This document shows positions 17,901 through 26,124 of a stretch of 64,000 bases of DNA, piece by piece. Source of the stretch: Vulcanimicrobiota bacterium (GTDB lineage: Bacteria > Vulcanimicrobiota > Vulcanimicrobiia > Vulcanimicrobiales > Vulcanimicrobiaceae); assembly GCA_013036095.1 (NCBI GenBank), contig JAAXCW010000004.1, forward strand, positions 1-64,000. Direction: 5' to 3'. Below the pieces are notes generated by a model. The model worked only from the letters and a program-made list of their open reading frames with translations, did no database searches and was not told the DNA's origin. A program made the position numbers and the translations under genes. Positions within the stretch are counted from its first letter, which is position 1. Every line of letters begins with the position of its first letter.

Positions 17901-17991
17901 ATCGAACCCCTTCCTGCTAATACGATTGAAGTCATTACTACGTTTGGTGCCGAATAGCCCGTAAGATTCACTGGTCGCGGGAAAGCCAGCA

Positions 17992-19434
17992 ATGCCAACA
18001 CACCACGGCGCCGACGATGACGACTTCTTCAAAAAACGTTCAGCCTCGTCAGCAAAAAAGACTCTTATCGTCGAGAAGTTCTTCAAAGCCTGGGGCATCA
18101 TCATGCAAGCCCATTCAACCCGGCTGCTTTATCTCGACCTTTACGCCGGCCCCGGAACCTACGAGGCCGACATCGACGGCCTCCCGGAGCCGCCCGCGAC
18201 CTGTCCAGCGTCCGATGGAACATTGGTTTCGCAGTGGAAAATGGACGATGTCGATCCCAACTACAACCTCCCGCACGATCGCGATACCATGTTGCTCGGC
18301 TACGCCGATGGCAACATGAACGGATTCGTAACGGCGTTCGAGAGCGAAACAGCTAGTCAAACGCCTCGACCCGATCGACGCTTGCCGATGGGCTACTACA
18401 CCCGCGAAACTTTTCCGGTGCTATACGCCCTCGCCGACCGGTTTACCGTGTGCGATCATTGGTTCGCTTCGATGCTCAGCTCGACGTGGCCCAATCGCAA
18501 ATATTTCCATTCGGCAACTCGAGATGCGGACGCCGACACGCAGATCTTACCGGGTTTCTTGGGTTTTCGAACTTCGCCGGTATATGCAGCCCTGGAAAAC
18601 ACTCCCGACCCGAGACGCGACGGCCCTTGCTTGAGTTGGCGCTGCTATTTTAGCGATCTACCGTTTCTGGCGTTTTGGTACGGGTTCGCGGCAACGCATG
18701 CCCTAACGAATTTCTCCCACGTCGCGCAGTTCGTGGACGACTGCCGCGAGGGAAATCTGCCCCACGTGTCCGTGATCGATCCGCCATACACCCTGGCCGA
18801 CGATCATCCGCCGCACGCTCCGGCCCTAGGCGAGAAGTTCATCGGACTGATCGTCGACGCCGTAACCACCAGCCAAAGTTGGAGTGACACCGCCATTCTG
18901 ATCGTCTTCGATGAAGCCGGTGGATTCTACGATCACGTTCGGCCGCCCCAACCGGAAGTCGCTAACCGTTGGGACGACACGCCGCTAGGGTTTCGCGTTC
19001 CGGCACTGATCGTCAGCCCGTACTCCAGCAAGCGCGTATCTCACACAGTCTACGATCACACATCGTTTGCGAAATCGCTAAATGAACGGTGGGAAGTGAA
19101 GTTCGGGGACGAGTTCGACACACGCTGGAGCAAGGCGAACAGCTTCTGGGATTGCGTCGATTGCAACGCCGATCCGTTGCCGCCCGGAAATTACACCGAT
19201 GTCAAGCGCGTCAGCCCCGTTGCCGGGCTGGATTGGGGCACAGGTGTCTACGCGCGTGTCGGTGACGAACTCAACAAGTTCGAGGCGCTGCTCGAACGCA
19301 TTTTCGTGCTTCCCCAACTGAAGGCTCTGGACCAGCGCGCTAACGTGTTCGAGATTCTGACATCGCTCGAGCACAAAGTCGTAACGCAGAAGCGCATGCT
19401 CCGCTACGGTTCGGCCAGCGAAGGAACAGCATGA
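17992..19434 (+). CDS. Chimera: TcmP N-terminus fused to truncated phospholipase C
   Basis: 480 residues made of two unrelated parts. Residues 1-60 match the start of three-Cys-motif partner protein TcmP (FFKKRSASSAKKTLIVEKFF, then LLYLDLYAGPGTY). From about residue 62 on it is a bacterial phospholipase C/phosphoesterase: GNMNGFVTAFE, MGYYTRETFPVLYALADRF, SSTWPNRKYF, LPHVSVIDPPY, and IVFDEAGGFYDHV, which contains the metal-binding Asp/His region. The ENRSFD segment that opens the phospholipase active site is missing. A deletion joining both genes at a shared GTY...DG stretch would explain it. Probably not a working PLC, though the frame is intact. Confidence 0.8.
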   Translation: MPTHHGADDDDFFKKRSASSAKKTLIVEKFFKAWGIIMQAHSTRLLYLDLYAGPGTYEADIDGLPEPPATCPASDGTLVSQWKMDDVDPNYNLPHDRDTMLLGYADGNMNGFVTAFESETASQTPRPDRRLPMGYYTRETFPVLYALADRFTVCDHWFASMLSSTWPNRKYFHSATRDADADTQILPGFLGFRTSPVYAALENTPDPRRDGPCLSWRCYFSDLPFLAFWYGFAATHALTNFSHVAQFVDDCREGNLPHVSVIDPPYTLADDHPPHAPALGEKFIGLIVDAVTTSQSWSDTAILIVFDEAGGFYDHVRPPQPEVANRWDDTPLGFRVPALIVSPYSSKRVSHTVYDHTSFAKSLNERWEVKFGDEFDTRWSKANSFWDCVDCNADPLPPGNYTDVKRVSPVAGLDWGTGVYARVGDELNKFEALLERIFVLPQLKALDQRANVFEILTSLEHKVVTQKRMLRYGSASEGTA

Positions 19435-20330
19435 GTTCCAAGGCGATCGTATTCGGAAGGCCCGGCGGCGCGCTAATTTTCGGCTCTCCTTACGGCCACG
19501 TTGGGTGGGGATTCCAAACCGATGAAGCTGATTTCTCGATCGGTGGCGTCGAGGTTGCGCACGGGCAGACCCGGCACGACCTCATGGATTTCTGGACGCG
19601 CATAACTAACCAGCCGTTTCATTTCATGTCTGCGCTCGTTCCGTTCGGTATAGGAACGCGTTACGACGTCTACAAAGAGCTGACCGTCGACAAATTCGAC
19701 GCGGACGCCGCGACCGCGGCCGTCATGAACGTGTCGAAGACCGACTATGCTCTTTTCGGCCACAATTGCATGGACGACGTCAAGGAAGTGCTGACCGCAT
19801 ACGGCGTCTCCGCGTTGCCAAACAAGCTGGGGCCAGCAGAGTTCTTCGCGGCGATCAATGCTCCGAGCCAGGTGCTCCTGGATCCGTGGCCTACGCTCGC
19901 TATGGACATATCGATGTACGCCGCATACGACCTCTTTGGTGCGCGCGACGACTTGAGTCCGGAGCCCGAGGGATATGTCGCCGATCCGGCCTGCGATCAA
20001 CGCGATGAGATGGACGCGCCGATCTTCCCCATCTCCACTTTGGTCGTCCGGCGCGGGCACCTCGCCGTTTACGGAGATGAAAACTACGGAGGCGACTGCC
20101 GAAAACTCAACTCGGGCACGTTCATCAACACAAAAAATCTCGGATGGGCGGACTGTACGGTCCGGTCCTTCTACGCAAGTCCTAGCGACTTCGATCCCGC
20201 GCACCTGCCGGCAGATAAGATTCAGGCACGGTTTGGCGATGCGAACGAGCGCGCCATATACGCAAAGCAACTTGCCCTCCCGCCGTACCTATCGCCGCAG
20301 CAGCAGCGTGCGCTCAAAGATGGCGCGTGA
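19431..20330 (+). CDS. Predicted permuted-papain (LRAT/NlpC-like) protein with crystallin-like tail
   Basis: 299 residues, ATGA overlap with the preceding chimera. The N-terminal domain has GHVGWGF at residues 22-28 and GHNCMDDVKEVLTAYGV at about 110-126. His first, then Asn-Cys, is the order seen in circularly permuted papain-fold enzymes such as LRAT and DUF4105 proteins. The paralogue at 30999 shares both motifs. The C-terminal part (VYGDENYGGDCRKL then WADCTVRSFYA) resembles a single beta/gamma-crystallin motif pair. No signal peptide. Enzymatic role is inferred from motif order only. Confidence 0.6.
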   Translation: MSSKAIVFGRPGGALIFGSPYGHVGWGFQTDEADFSIGGVEVAHGQTRHDLMDFWTRITNQPFHFMSALVPFGIGTRYDVYKELTVDKFDADAATAAVMNVSKTDYALFGHNCMDDVKEVLTAYGVSALPNKLGPAEFFAAINAPSQVLLDPWPTLAMDISMYAAYDLFGARDDLSPEPEGYVADPACDQRDEMDAPIFPISTLVVRRGHLAVYGDENYGGDCRKLNSGTFINTKNLGWADCTVRSFYASPSDFDPAHLPADKIQARFGDANERAIYAKQLALPPYLSPQQQRALKDGA

Positions 20331-20451
20331 CTGGCTCGACGCTGCGCTAAGAGCGCAACGGACCAGTGCCGACACTTGCATGACCGAAGACATAATAAGT
20401 GTAGGTCAACCAATTTCTAGATAATACAGTATTAAATATACCGTCAGATCC

Positions 20452-20484
20452 GCTGTCCGTGCAGCTTCGGTATGCACGGACAGC
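20452..20484 (+). promoter_or_regulatory. 12-bp hairpin covering the start codon of the next gene
   Basis: GCTGTCCGTGCA (20452-20463) and TGCACGGACAGC (20473-20484) are perfect inverted repeats with a 9-base loop. The ATG at 20472-20474 begins in the loop and continues into the 3' arm, so the folded mRNA would hide the start codon. No T-run follows, so this is not a terminator. It could make translation depend on ribosome or factor access. Confidence 0.6.
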
Positions 20485-21245
20485 AGACCAACGAAACGAG
20501 CACGAAAGCCACCGACCACGCGACGCATCGATCGCTCTTCAAACGATTGGCGATTGGCGTTTTCCTCTTGGCTATCGCAATATTGGAAATCATCGCCGCA
20601 TCAAAGCCGTCGATGATACATTATCTAGCCGCGATAGCGCTGATTCTAGCCGCGATAGCGCTGATTCTAGCCGCGATAGCGCTGATTCTAGCCGCAGTCC
20701 GATACATCAAACTTCGCCGGAGCGATGATTTACAAGCAAGAGTTTCATCGGAGGAATCCGACGCCGTGGCAGATATCCTCGCAAAGCTCGCTAAACCTTA
20801 CACGGCGCCACCGCAAACATATTTGGCGAACCAAGTCGCCAAAATGACCATCTCGCGTCAGGAAGGCCTCGATTTAGAGAAACTCCTTGAGAAGCCCCTG
20901 CGGGGCCTATTGCCCGAACCCTACGATCTAGTTTTCGAATGGGCGAAGTACGTACCACTGGAATCTTTGTTGAAGCTGCATTTCGCAGCTAATGGAATCT
21001 ACAGAAACAACAAAGACGGCACGGCGACAATGCTCTGGGAGGCCCTCGGAGCCGGCCAGCCAACCGTTCCGCTGGCGCTGGTGCACAAAACTATTGCGCG
21101 TGAAATGACCCTGTGGAACGGCTTGTCGAAGCCCTCGATTCGAAAGAGTTTGGCCCACCGCGACAGCAAGATCTTCTTAGACCACGGTAGGCCGGTTACC
21201 CCGGCGATGGTGCGGAACGCAATGGAACGAGCGCTACGTAACTAA
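20472..21245 (+). CDS. Membrane protein with heptad-repeat helix, unknown function
   Basis: 257 residues. An N-terminal polar stretch is followed by one or two membrane helices (about 24-75); the second is built from three exact LAAIALI repeats encoded by a 21-bp tandem repeat. The remaining 180 residues are cytoplasmic-looking and helical, with ATMLWEALGAGQPTVPLALVHK and SKIFLDHGRPVTPAMVRNAM. No family recognised. Its start codon is inside a strong hairpin, and its 3' end overlaps the convergent gene by 4 bases. Confidence 0.7.
   Translation: MHGQQTNETSTKATDHATHRSLFKRLAIGVFLLAIAILEIIAASKPSMIHYLAAIALILAAIALILAAIALILAAVRYIKLRRSDDLQARVSSEESDAVADILAKLAKPYTAPPQTYLANQVAKMTISRQEGLDLEKLLEKPLRGLLPEPYDLVFEWAKYVPLESLLKLHFAANGIYRNNKDGTATMLWEALGAGQPTVPLALVHKTIAREMTLWNGLSKPSIRKSLAHRDSKIFLDHGRPVTPAMVRNAMERALRN
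20625..20695 (+). repeat. 21-bp tandem repeat, three copies plus eight bases
   Basis: Units at 20625-20645, 20646-20666 and 20667-20687 are identical and begin CTAGCCGCGATAGCG; 20688-20695 starts a fourth. Each encodes Leu-Ala-Ala-Ile-Ala-Leu-Ile, so gain or loss of units changes a membrane helix by seven residues without shifting frame. Perfect identity suggests recent slippage. Confidence 0.95.
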
Positions 21246-22693
21246 GCCTTGTAATGAAACTCGCGTAGGTCCGCGTAGTGAATCAGTGTCGTAGTCAGCG
21301 CGAACACATTAGCCGCCGCCTGGGTCGCGAGTACAACTGCCAGAATGAAAGCATTGCGCTGGGTGTCCAGGTCCGAGGCGTGTGCCCTTTCTTGTTCGGC
21401 CCACCGAAGGCTCCGCTCAGCCGACTCCAAGATTCGCAGAGCGCTGGCGAAGTCGGCGAGCGCGTCCACTGAAGCTGAGCTCGAATCTCGACTCGCGATC
21501 TCGTTAAGCACTCTGTGGATCTCGTCTAGCAGCGAGGCTGTAAATACGCCCTCGCGCTCGCTGATGGTCCTCTGCAGCAAACTCGCCGCGGAAGCCACAA
21601 CCGAGTGTGCAAGGCTCTCGCGGCGAATTGAAGCGGCAGCGTCGTCCGAGACTTCGGGAAACATTGCTACCCGCTTCAAATGCGCTGGCATCACAAGGAC
21701 GCGATCTTGTTCCGGATACTTGCCAGAAATAATCTCCACACTACGCCCGTTTCCCAACGCGCGGAGCAACCGACGCGCGATAAGTAGCGGAAGACTCTTG
21801 CGCCAGTCATCCAGGCTTGCTCGAACGCGTAAGTGTTTCGTCCTTTGGTAATCCTTCCAAGCGGCGGTGAGGGTAAGAAAAAGCATTAACACAATGTACG
21901 ATGCAAAAGCACCTACCATGAACCGATCGTAGGTTGCCGGCGGCGGGCTCCGCCTGGTCAAATGCGCGGACCGCTGGATCGCAAACCAATGCGTCCCGCT
22001 TTTCGGAATCGATAAGACCACGCTTTTGTAAGAAGGGAGCTTGTCCTGAAAATTTGCCAAAACGTAAAATGCATTGTCGTCCTGCCATAAGAGCGAAAAG
22101 TTTCCGCGGCTCACGTACTGTCTCCACGGCATACGCAGAGTGGCAAGCCAATTCTTCGGCAAGATCAGGCGCTCGCGTACATGCGCGGCCTCAATTGTGT
22201 TAGGGGCTTTTCCCGCCCAAATGTCCTCCGCGTACTTCAGCGCGCGCCCCTCGGCAGCCGCCACTACCATAAGGAACAAGAACGTCAGCACCACGACCTG
22301 AACGACAACCGACAAAACGATTGTATAGCCTTCTGGATCGTAATATTGGCACCAGAGGTAATCAAAGAACGTTGGATTCTTCCCTGACGTGAGGTCCAGC
22401 TGGAGAGGCCGGCTCGCATCAAAGGTTATGAAGAATCTGGCGACGCTCAGTCCCACTAAGAACAGGCCCGCACCAATGATCCACGGCGCGACTTCGGGAC
22501 TGAAAACGGTTTGCATTCCGAACCAGGCTGCGAGCTGCGCATTAGCGCGCGTTAACTCGAACGTCAGACCGAATTGACTGAAGCATTGCTCTAACCCGTG
22601 GGCTCCGGCAACTGCCACAAGCCCAACCAGCAGGGCGCCCGTTTCTGCTGCGAAAACCGCAAGATTAAAGCTTGCCGCTCTTTGCGCGGTCAT
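21242..22693 (-). CDS. Large membrane protein, unknown function
   Basis: About 483 residues. The ATG at 22693 is preferred to a TTG at 22753 that lies inside the neighbouring gene. Hydrophobic segments occur near residues 15-35, 70-90, 125-150 and 265-285, and a last one near the C-terminus (FILAVVLATQAAANVFALTTTL). A soluble loop (about 150-260) and a helical, Ser/Glu-rich domain (about 300-455) lie between. No family recognised. It follows the orphan binding protein and the DUF4239 protein on the same strand, so the three may form one unit. Confidence 0.65.
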   Translation of the reverse strand: MTAQRAASFNLAVFAAETGALLVGLVAVAGAHGLEQCFSQFGLTFELTRANAQLAAWFGMQTVFSPEVAPWIIGAGLFLVGLSVARFFITFDASRPLQLDLTSGKNPTFFDYLWCQYYDPEGYTIVLSVVVQVVVLTFLFLMVVAAAEGRALKYAEDIWAGKAPNTIEAAHVRERLILPKNWLATLRMPWRQYVSRGNFSLLWQDDNAFYVLANFQDKLPSYKSVVLSIPKSGTHWFAIQRSAHLTRRSPPPATYDRFMVGAFASYIVLMLFLTLTAAWKDYQRTKHLRVRASLDDWRKSLPLLIARRLLRALGNGRSVEIISGKYPEQDRVLVMPAHLKRVAMFPEVSDDAAASIRRESLAHSVVASAASLLQRTISEREGVFTASLLDEIHRVLNEIASRDSSSASVDALADFASALRILESAERSLRWAEQERAHASDLDTQRNAFILAVVLATQAAANVFALTTTLIHYADLREFHYKA

Positions 22694-22701
22694 CAGTCCC
22701 G

Positions 22702-23625
22702 CTAACCAACTCGGGCGCGTTGCAGCTCGGGGCAGTCGAACTCTCTCAACCAACCTCCGCTGAGGAATCCCCGCGCCAACAAAGCCGGATCGATCTTGCA
22801 GAATCCTACTAGCGCGTTCAACCGAAATAAGGCCGTTGGCGTTAGTTTCGCTGAAGCGGCGTTCAAAGCTTTGATGATGCCGGGTTGCGCCCGCAACGCA
22901 TCGATGCGTACAACCGGCGCAACGTTGTAGGGCGGCCAGAACCCGCGGTCGTCGTCTAATACGAGGATACGATCGCGGCGTAACTCCGGATCGCTCGTGA
23001 ATACCACCGCCACATCCGCTTCCCCATTCGCGAGTGCATCGTACTGCTGACCGATCTCAAGCGAACGTTGTGTTTTGAACTGGAACTTGCCGTTGTAGAA
23101 TTTCTCAAGGCCTGGGAGTCCGTCTTTACGCCGAAAGAAATCATCGGGCGCCACGAGGCGCAAGCGCCTAGCCGCACGAGCGCACTGCGAAATGGTGTGA
23201 ACACCGAATTTGCTCGCAGTCGCTTGCGTCATCGCCAGCCCTTGCGAATTGCTAGCGTGGGCCGCATTAAGCCATGTAAGATTCCATGGCTCGTACGTTG
23301 ATCTTAGCTTATCAAGAATACGTCCGGGTTTTTTAGGGTATGGCGGACGCGTACCCGGAATTTGGACGAGACCGGTTCCGAGGTACTCCGGATAGATTTG
23401 AATTACTCCCCGACGTATCGCTGAGAGCGTGGCTTGGCTGTCGCCCACGATCATACGGCGATCGACTGGTATTCCGGCATTTTCCAAAGCCGACGCATAG
23501 ATCTCCGCCAGGATGACGTTTTCACTGAAGTTCTTGGAACCCACGCCGATGGCGCTTCTGCCGCATCGCGCCAGCAGCGGTACGCATCCGATTAGTGCCA
23601 ACGCCTGCGATCGCGTCAAAGCCAT
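22702..23625 (-). CDS. OpuAC/ProX-like osmoprotectant-type substrate-binding protein
   Basis: 307 residues. GVGSKNFSENVILAEIYASALENAGIPVDRR and IYPEYLGTGL match the glycine betaine/choline-binding (OpuAC, OsmF/ProX) fold, as do ANGEADVAVVFTSDPEL and DDRGFWPPYNVAPVVR. The N-terminus has a short hydrophobic signal ending LLARC, a poor lipobox with Arg at -1. No permease or ATPase lies nearby, so this is an orphan, perhaps a receptor domain for the adjacent membrane proteins rather than an importer part. It overlaps the upstream gene by 10 bases. Confidence 0.8.
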   Translation of the reverse strand: MALTRSQALALIGCVPLLARCGRSAIGVGSKNFSENVILAEIYASALENAGIPVDRRMIVGDSQATLSAIRRGVIQIYPEYLGTGLVQIPGTRPPYPKKPGRILDKLRSTYEPWNLTWLNAAHASNSQGLAMTQATASKFGVHTISQCARAARRLRLVAPDDFFRRKDGLPGLEKFYNGKFQFKTQRSLEIGQQYDALANGEADVAVVFTSDPELRRDRILVLDDDRGFWPPYNVAPVVRIDALRAQPGIIKALNAASAKLTPTALFRLNALVGFCKIDPALLARGFLSGGWLREFDCPELQRARVG

Positions 23626-24650
23626 ATCATCGTCCTCCAGTCAGAGCGATCGAACGCGCAGCCCGGCGACAGGACTCCGGGATTGATCTCCGAGTTTAAC
23701 CGTTTTGCCGTGGAGCACCATTGGGCCACCCCTTCCACTGCGCCATCACCCCGGAACGGATGATCGAAGACAAAGGTCAGGCCTATGATCAGGCCGATCA
23801 TGAGGCAGAGCGCGAGCGTTCTTGCGAGTTGCCGATCGCGATCGCGTCTCCCGTGCCCTACATAGGGCAAGCAAATCGTGATAAAACCGCCGATTGCAAA
23901 TGCCAGCCAAAGAACAAACGGCATTGGTTCGTCGTAATGGTGGCGCCGATGGTCGCGCGCACCCAGAAAGTCCTCGAAGAGCACCAAGCTCTGACGATAA
24001 AGCGCCTGATCTGCGCCGGTCGTCAGCCGAAGACTCATGATTTTGATGCGCAACTTAGTAACGAGATCGTCGTTCAGTCTCGAAGCAGGCAGTACGCCGT
24101 ACGGTCGGCCTTTGCCATCGTCTGGCTGACAGTCAAGATCGATCTCATTTGCAAAATTCCCGACCGCGCACAGGGGCTCGTTTCGCCCCATTTGCTTCAT
24201 TTCGACGATCATGCCGAGTGCATAGCTCGCGAGCGTCGACCGAATGTCGGACGATTCGGCGGGATGCATTTGGTACGCTCCGGCAAGGTCGAAGAGGTCC
24301 GCGACATCGCGTTGCTCTTGCATTGAGATCTCTTCGGCATGATCGAATTGCTGCCACGCTGTGACAACGACGAACGCGAGCAGCACAGCATAGATGACGC
24401 CGATAACACCAAGGAAATGGCCGGCAATCTCGCTATGATCCGGGCTCGATGCCTTTTCGTTGCGCCGCATCAACGGACCGTGTAGGCAGTAGCCAGCGAG
24501 CGTAATGACTGCGGTGATGAGGGCAATTAAGACCCACGACGGCCAGGAGAGCACCTCTGAAAGCAGCGGTTGCAGCACCATGTATCTCAACTGCGCCATC
24601 GCATCGAATAACGCGTGAGTCCGCTGCACCAGATCTGAGAGCTGCTCCAA
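23616..24650 (-). CDS. DUF4239/bestrophin-like membrane protein
   Basis: About 344 residues. The pattern GVIGVIYAVLLAFVVVTAWQQFDHAEE followed by an acidic helix region (EQRDVADLFDLAGAY) is typical of DUF4239 proteins, with two membrane helices early and two late (LWLAFAIGGFITICLPYVG and ALCLMIGLIIGLTFVF). The start is uncertain: the TTG at 24650 follows an AGGAG ten bases upstream, and ATG codons at 24599 and 24581 are alternatives. A palindromic operator-like site (24702-24717) lies about 50 bp upstream. It is coupled to the binding-protein gene. Confidence 0.7.
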   Translation of the reverse strand: MEQLSDLVQRTHALFDAMAQLRYMVLQPLLSEVLSWPSWVLIALITAVITLAGYCLHGPLMRRNEKASSPDHSEIAGHFLGVIGVIYAVLLAFVVVTAWQQFDHAEEISMQEQRDVADLFDLAGAYQMHPAESSDIRSTLASYALGMIVEMKQMGRNEPLCAVGNFANEIDLDCQPDDGKGRPYGVLPASRLNDDLVTKLRIKIMSLRLTTGADQALYRQSLVLFEDFLGARDHRRHHYDEPMPFVLWLAFAIGGFITICLPYVGHGRRDRDRQLARTLALCLMIGLIIGLTFVFDHPFRGDGAVEGVAQWCSTAKRLNSEINPGVLSPGCAFDRSDWRTMIWL

Positions 24651-24701
24651 AGTCCACTCGCTCCTAGGATTCGGAGGCCCGGCTTGCGGGCACGTGCGAG
24701 C

Positions 24702-24717
24702 TAGCCCAAATTGGCTA
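24702..24717 (-). promoter_or_regulatory. Island palindrome, site 1
   Basis: TAGCCCAAATTGGCTA, an imperfect palindrome, lies 51 bp before the preferred start of the DUF4239 gene. It forms a pair with site 2 in the divergent region 24651-24960, which otherwise holds no gene. Confidence 0.55.
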
Positions 24718-24856
24718 AAAACGGGACGGTGCCTTGTCGCCTGGTGGGCCATGGCCGGAATCCACGTGTGTGGCCATACGCGAAATTACGGGCCGATTTC
24801 TCAATTGGAAAAACCGCTAATCGTTGCGACCGCCTTCGGCAGGAAGCCCCGATGCA

Positions 24857-24872
24857 TAGCCCAAATCGGCTA
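24857..24872 (+). promoter_or_regulatory. Island palindrome, site 2
   Basis: TAGCCCAAATCGGCTA differs from site 1 at one base and lies 88 bp before the ATG at 24961. TAAGAT overlapping its right end could serve as a -10 box. Confidence 0.55.
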
Positions 24873-24960
24873 AGATCCCAAAAGAGAGGCACGAGACGGC
24901 GCTCGCCCATAGGAACCCTCCGACATGCCGAACATGCTCACATACGAGGAGACATAGCCA

Positions 24961-25176
24961 ATGCCCGATGATGATCCGCAACAAAGTACCGCTGCAAGCG
25001 ATGCTCAGAAAGTCGAAGATCAAAATCGTCTCAACGAAGCCTTGAGACCGGATCATGATCCGCCGCCGAGCCTCGATGGTGGCAGAGGCGACGGGGACAA
25101 AGGCGATGGCGGTAGTGATCACGGCGATAGCGGAGATCACGGCGACGGCGGTGATCGCGGTGGGGATCGCGGCTGA
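24961..25176 (+). CDS. Small Gly/Asp/His-rich protein
   Basis: 71 residues. The first 40 are polar and acidic (MPDDDPQQSTAASDAQKVED); the last 30 are low-complexity repeats of Gly-Asp with His, Ser and Arg (GDGGSDHGDSGDHGDGGDRG). No signal peptide. Such Asp/Gly/His runs can bind divalent metals or be disordered linkers, but no function is known. GGAGACAT lies shortly before the ATG. It is the first of several very short acidic or Pro-rich ORFs in the island. Confidence 0.65.
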   Translation: MPDDDPQQSTAASDAQKVEDQNRLNEALRPDHDPPPSLDGGRGDGDKGDGGSDHGDSGDHGDGGDRGGDRG

Positions 25177-25329
25177 GGCTCAAGTCCCGACGAATTCCGT
25201 CCTCTAGAAAAACCTCTAAAGCCGGCCCTTCTTTACAGCGATGAGCTCGGGTTCCGAGCTAAATCAATAGCCACGGGTGTTCAATGCCCGCCATGCGAGC
25301 TACGCAGTTTCTAAAAGGATTCGTTGCAA

Positions 25330-25488
25330 ATGCAAATAGCAGCTGAGGACCGTCCGACAGATTTCCCGCGCCCAGACTATCCGGTCGATCCAGTAGACCC
25401 GCCGGATCCTATTGACCCAAACGATCCTAATAAACCGTCGTGGCCGCGACCGCCCGTCGTCGACCCGCCCGAGCCGGATCCTCAATAG
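25330..25488 (+). CDS. Small Pro/Asp-rich protein
   Basis: 52 residues from an ATG at 25330, with AAAGGA ten bases before it. The protein is almost entirely Pro, Asp, Val and Asn (DYPVDPVDPPDPIDPNDPNK), giving an extended, disordered chain. No cysteine or signal sequence. Function unknown. It has the same strand and style as the preceding Gly/Asp-rich gene, and an imperfect GAGCTA...TAGCCA stretch lies near 25256-25273. Confidence 0.55.
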   Translation: MQIAAEDRPTDFPRPDYPVDPVDPPDPIDPNDPNKPSWPRPPVVDPPEPDPQ

Positions 25489-25582
25489 ATTTTCGCGCTG
25501 CTCGGACCGAGTGCGCCGGCAATGCGGTGGGCCTTCAAAAGATCACGCACGCTCGTAATGAAGTCCGCGCCAATGGCTGAAC

Positions 25583-26014
25583 TTATCCCGGCGGTTCAAC
25601 AACTTCTCCGCCGGGATCAAATTCGGGCGTCTTTACTTCATCGTGGACTTCCTCCGGTCGATCGTCGTCGGAGGACTGTTCACTCCCCGTATTTGGGCCC
25701 ATCGTAGTTTGGACCTGACCCGCATTCGGATCGTCGGGGACGTTGACGCCGCCGGCGGGCTCGCTACTGGTTGGCGGGTCAAAATCCGATGGCGTGGCAG
25801 TCGTACTGTCGGGTGAACTCGCTCCATCGCCCAACAATGACCGGTCGTCCGTCTGCGGTTCGTCGCCAGTAAGTTGGATGCTCGTCGTCGCAGGTGTCTG
25901 ATCCGCGTCCGAATCATCTGGCACATTTACTCCGCCCGTGGGTTCACTACTCGCAGGAGGATTGAAATCCGAGGAGGTGTCGGAGACACCGGATCCGTCT
26001 GAGCTATCCAACAT
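25583..26014 (-). CDS. Acidic low-complexity protein with internal duplication
   Basis: 143 residues, very acidic, rich in Ser, Asp, Pro and Thr. Two copies of a 30-residue unit are visible (SDFNPPASSEPTGGVNVPDD at about 15 and SDFDPPTSSEPAGGVNVPDD at about 77), and a degenerate third (EFDPGGEVVEPPG) ends the protein. No signal peptide, Cys or Trp. Probably disordered. It is convergent with the short Pro/Asp-rich gene and belongs to the same group of compositionally extreme cargo proteins. Confidence 0.65.
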   Translation of the reverse strand: MLDSSDGSGVSDTSSDFNPPASSEPTGGVNVPDDSDADQTPATTSIQLTGDEPQTDDRSLLGDGASSPDSTTATPSDFDPPTSSEPAGGVNVPDDPNAGQVQTTMGPNTGSEQSSDDDRPEEVHDEVKTPEFDPGGEVVEPPG

Positions 26015-26124
26015 TGATGATTCGCCCTTTCTTCAGTGCAGAATAAAAAACGATTGGCACGAAATTTTCTCAAGCGACCTGATTGCAACGCCGCACAGAA
26101 AAACGCTCGGGTGTAACAGGGTTT

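Noticed and set aside
22694..22753. Longer N-terminus for the 483-residue membrane protein
   Set aside because: The upstream TTG abuts its only purine-rich site and lies inside the binding-protein gene; the ATG at 22693 is simpler.
25060..25175. Repeat array in the Gly/Asp-rich gene as an independent element
   Set aside because: The GGCGAT/GGAGAT repeats are in frame and explained by the low-complexity protein.
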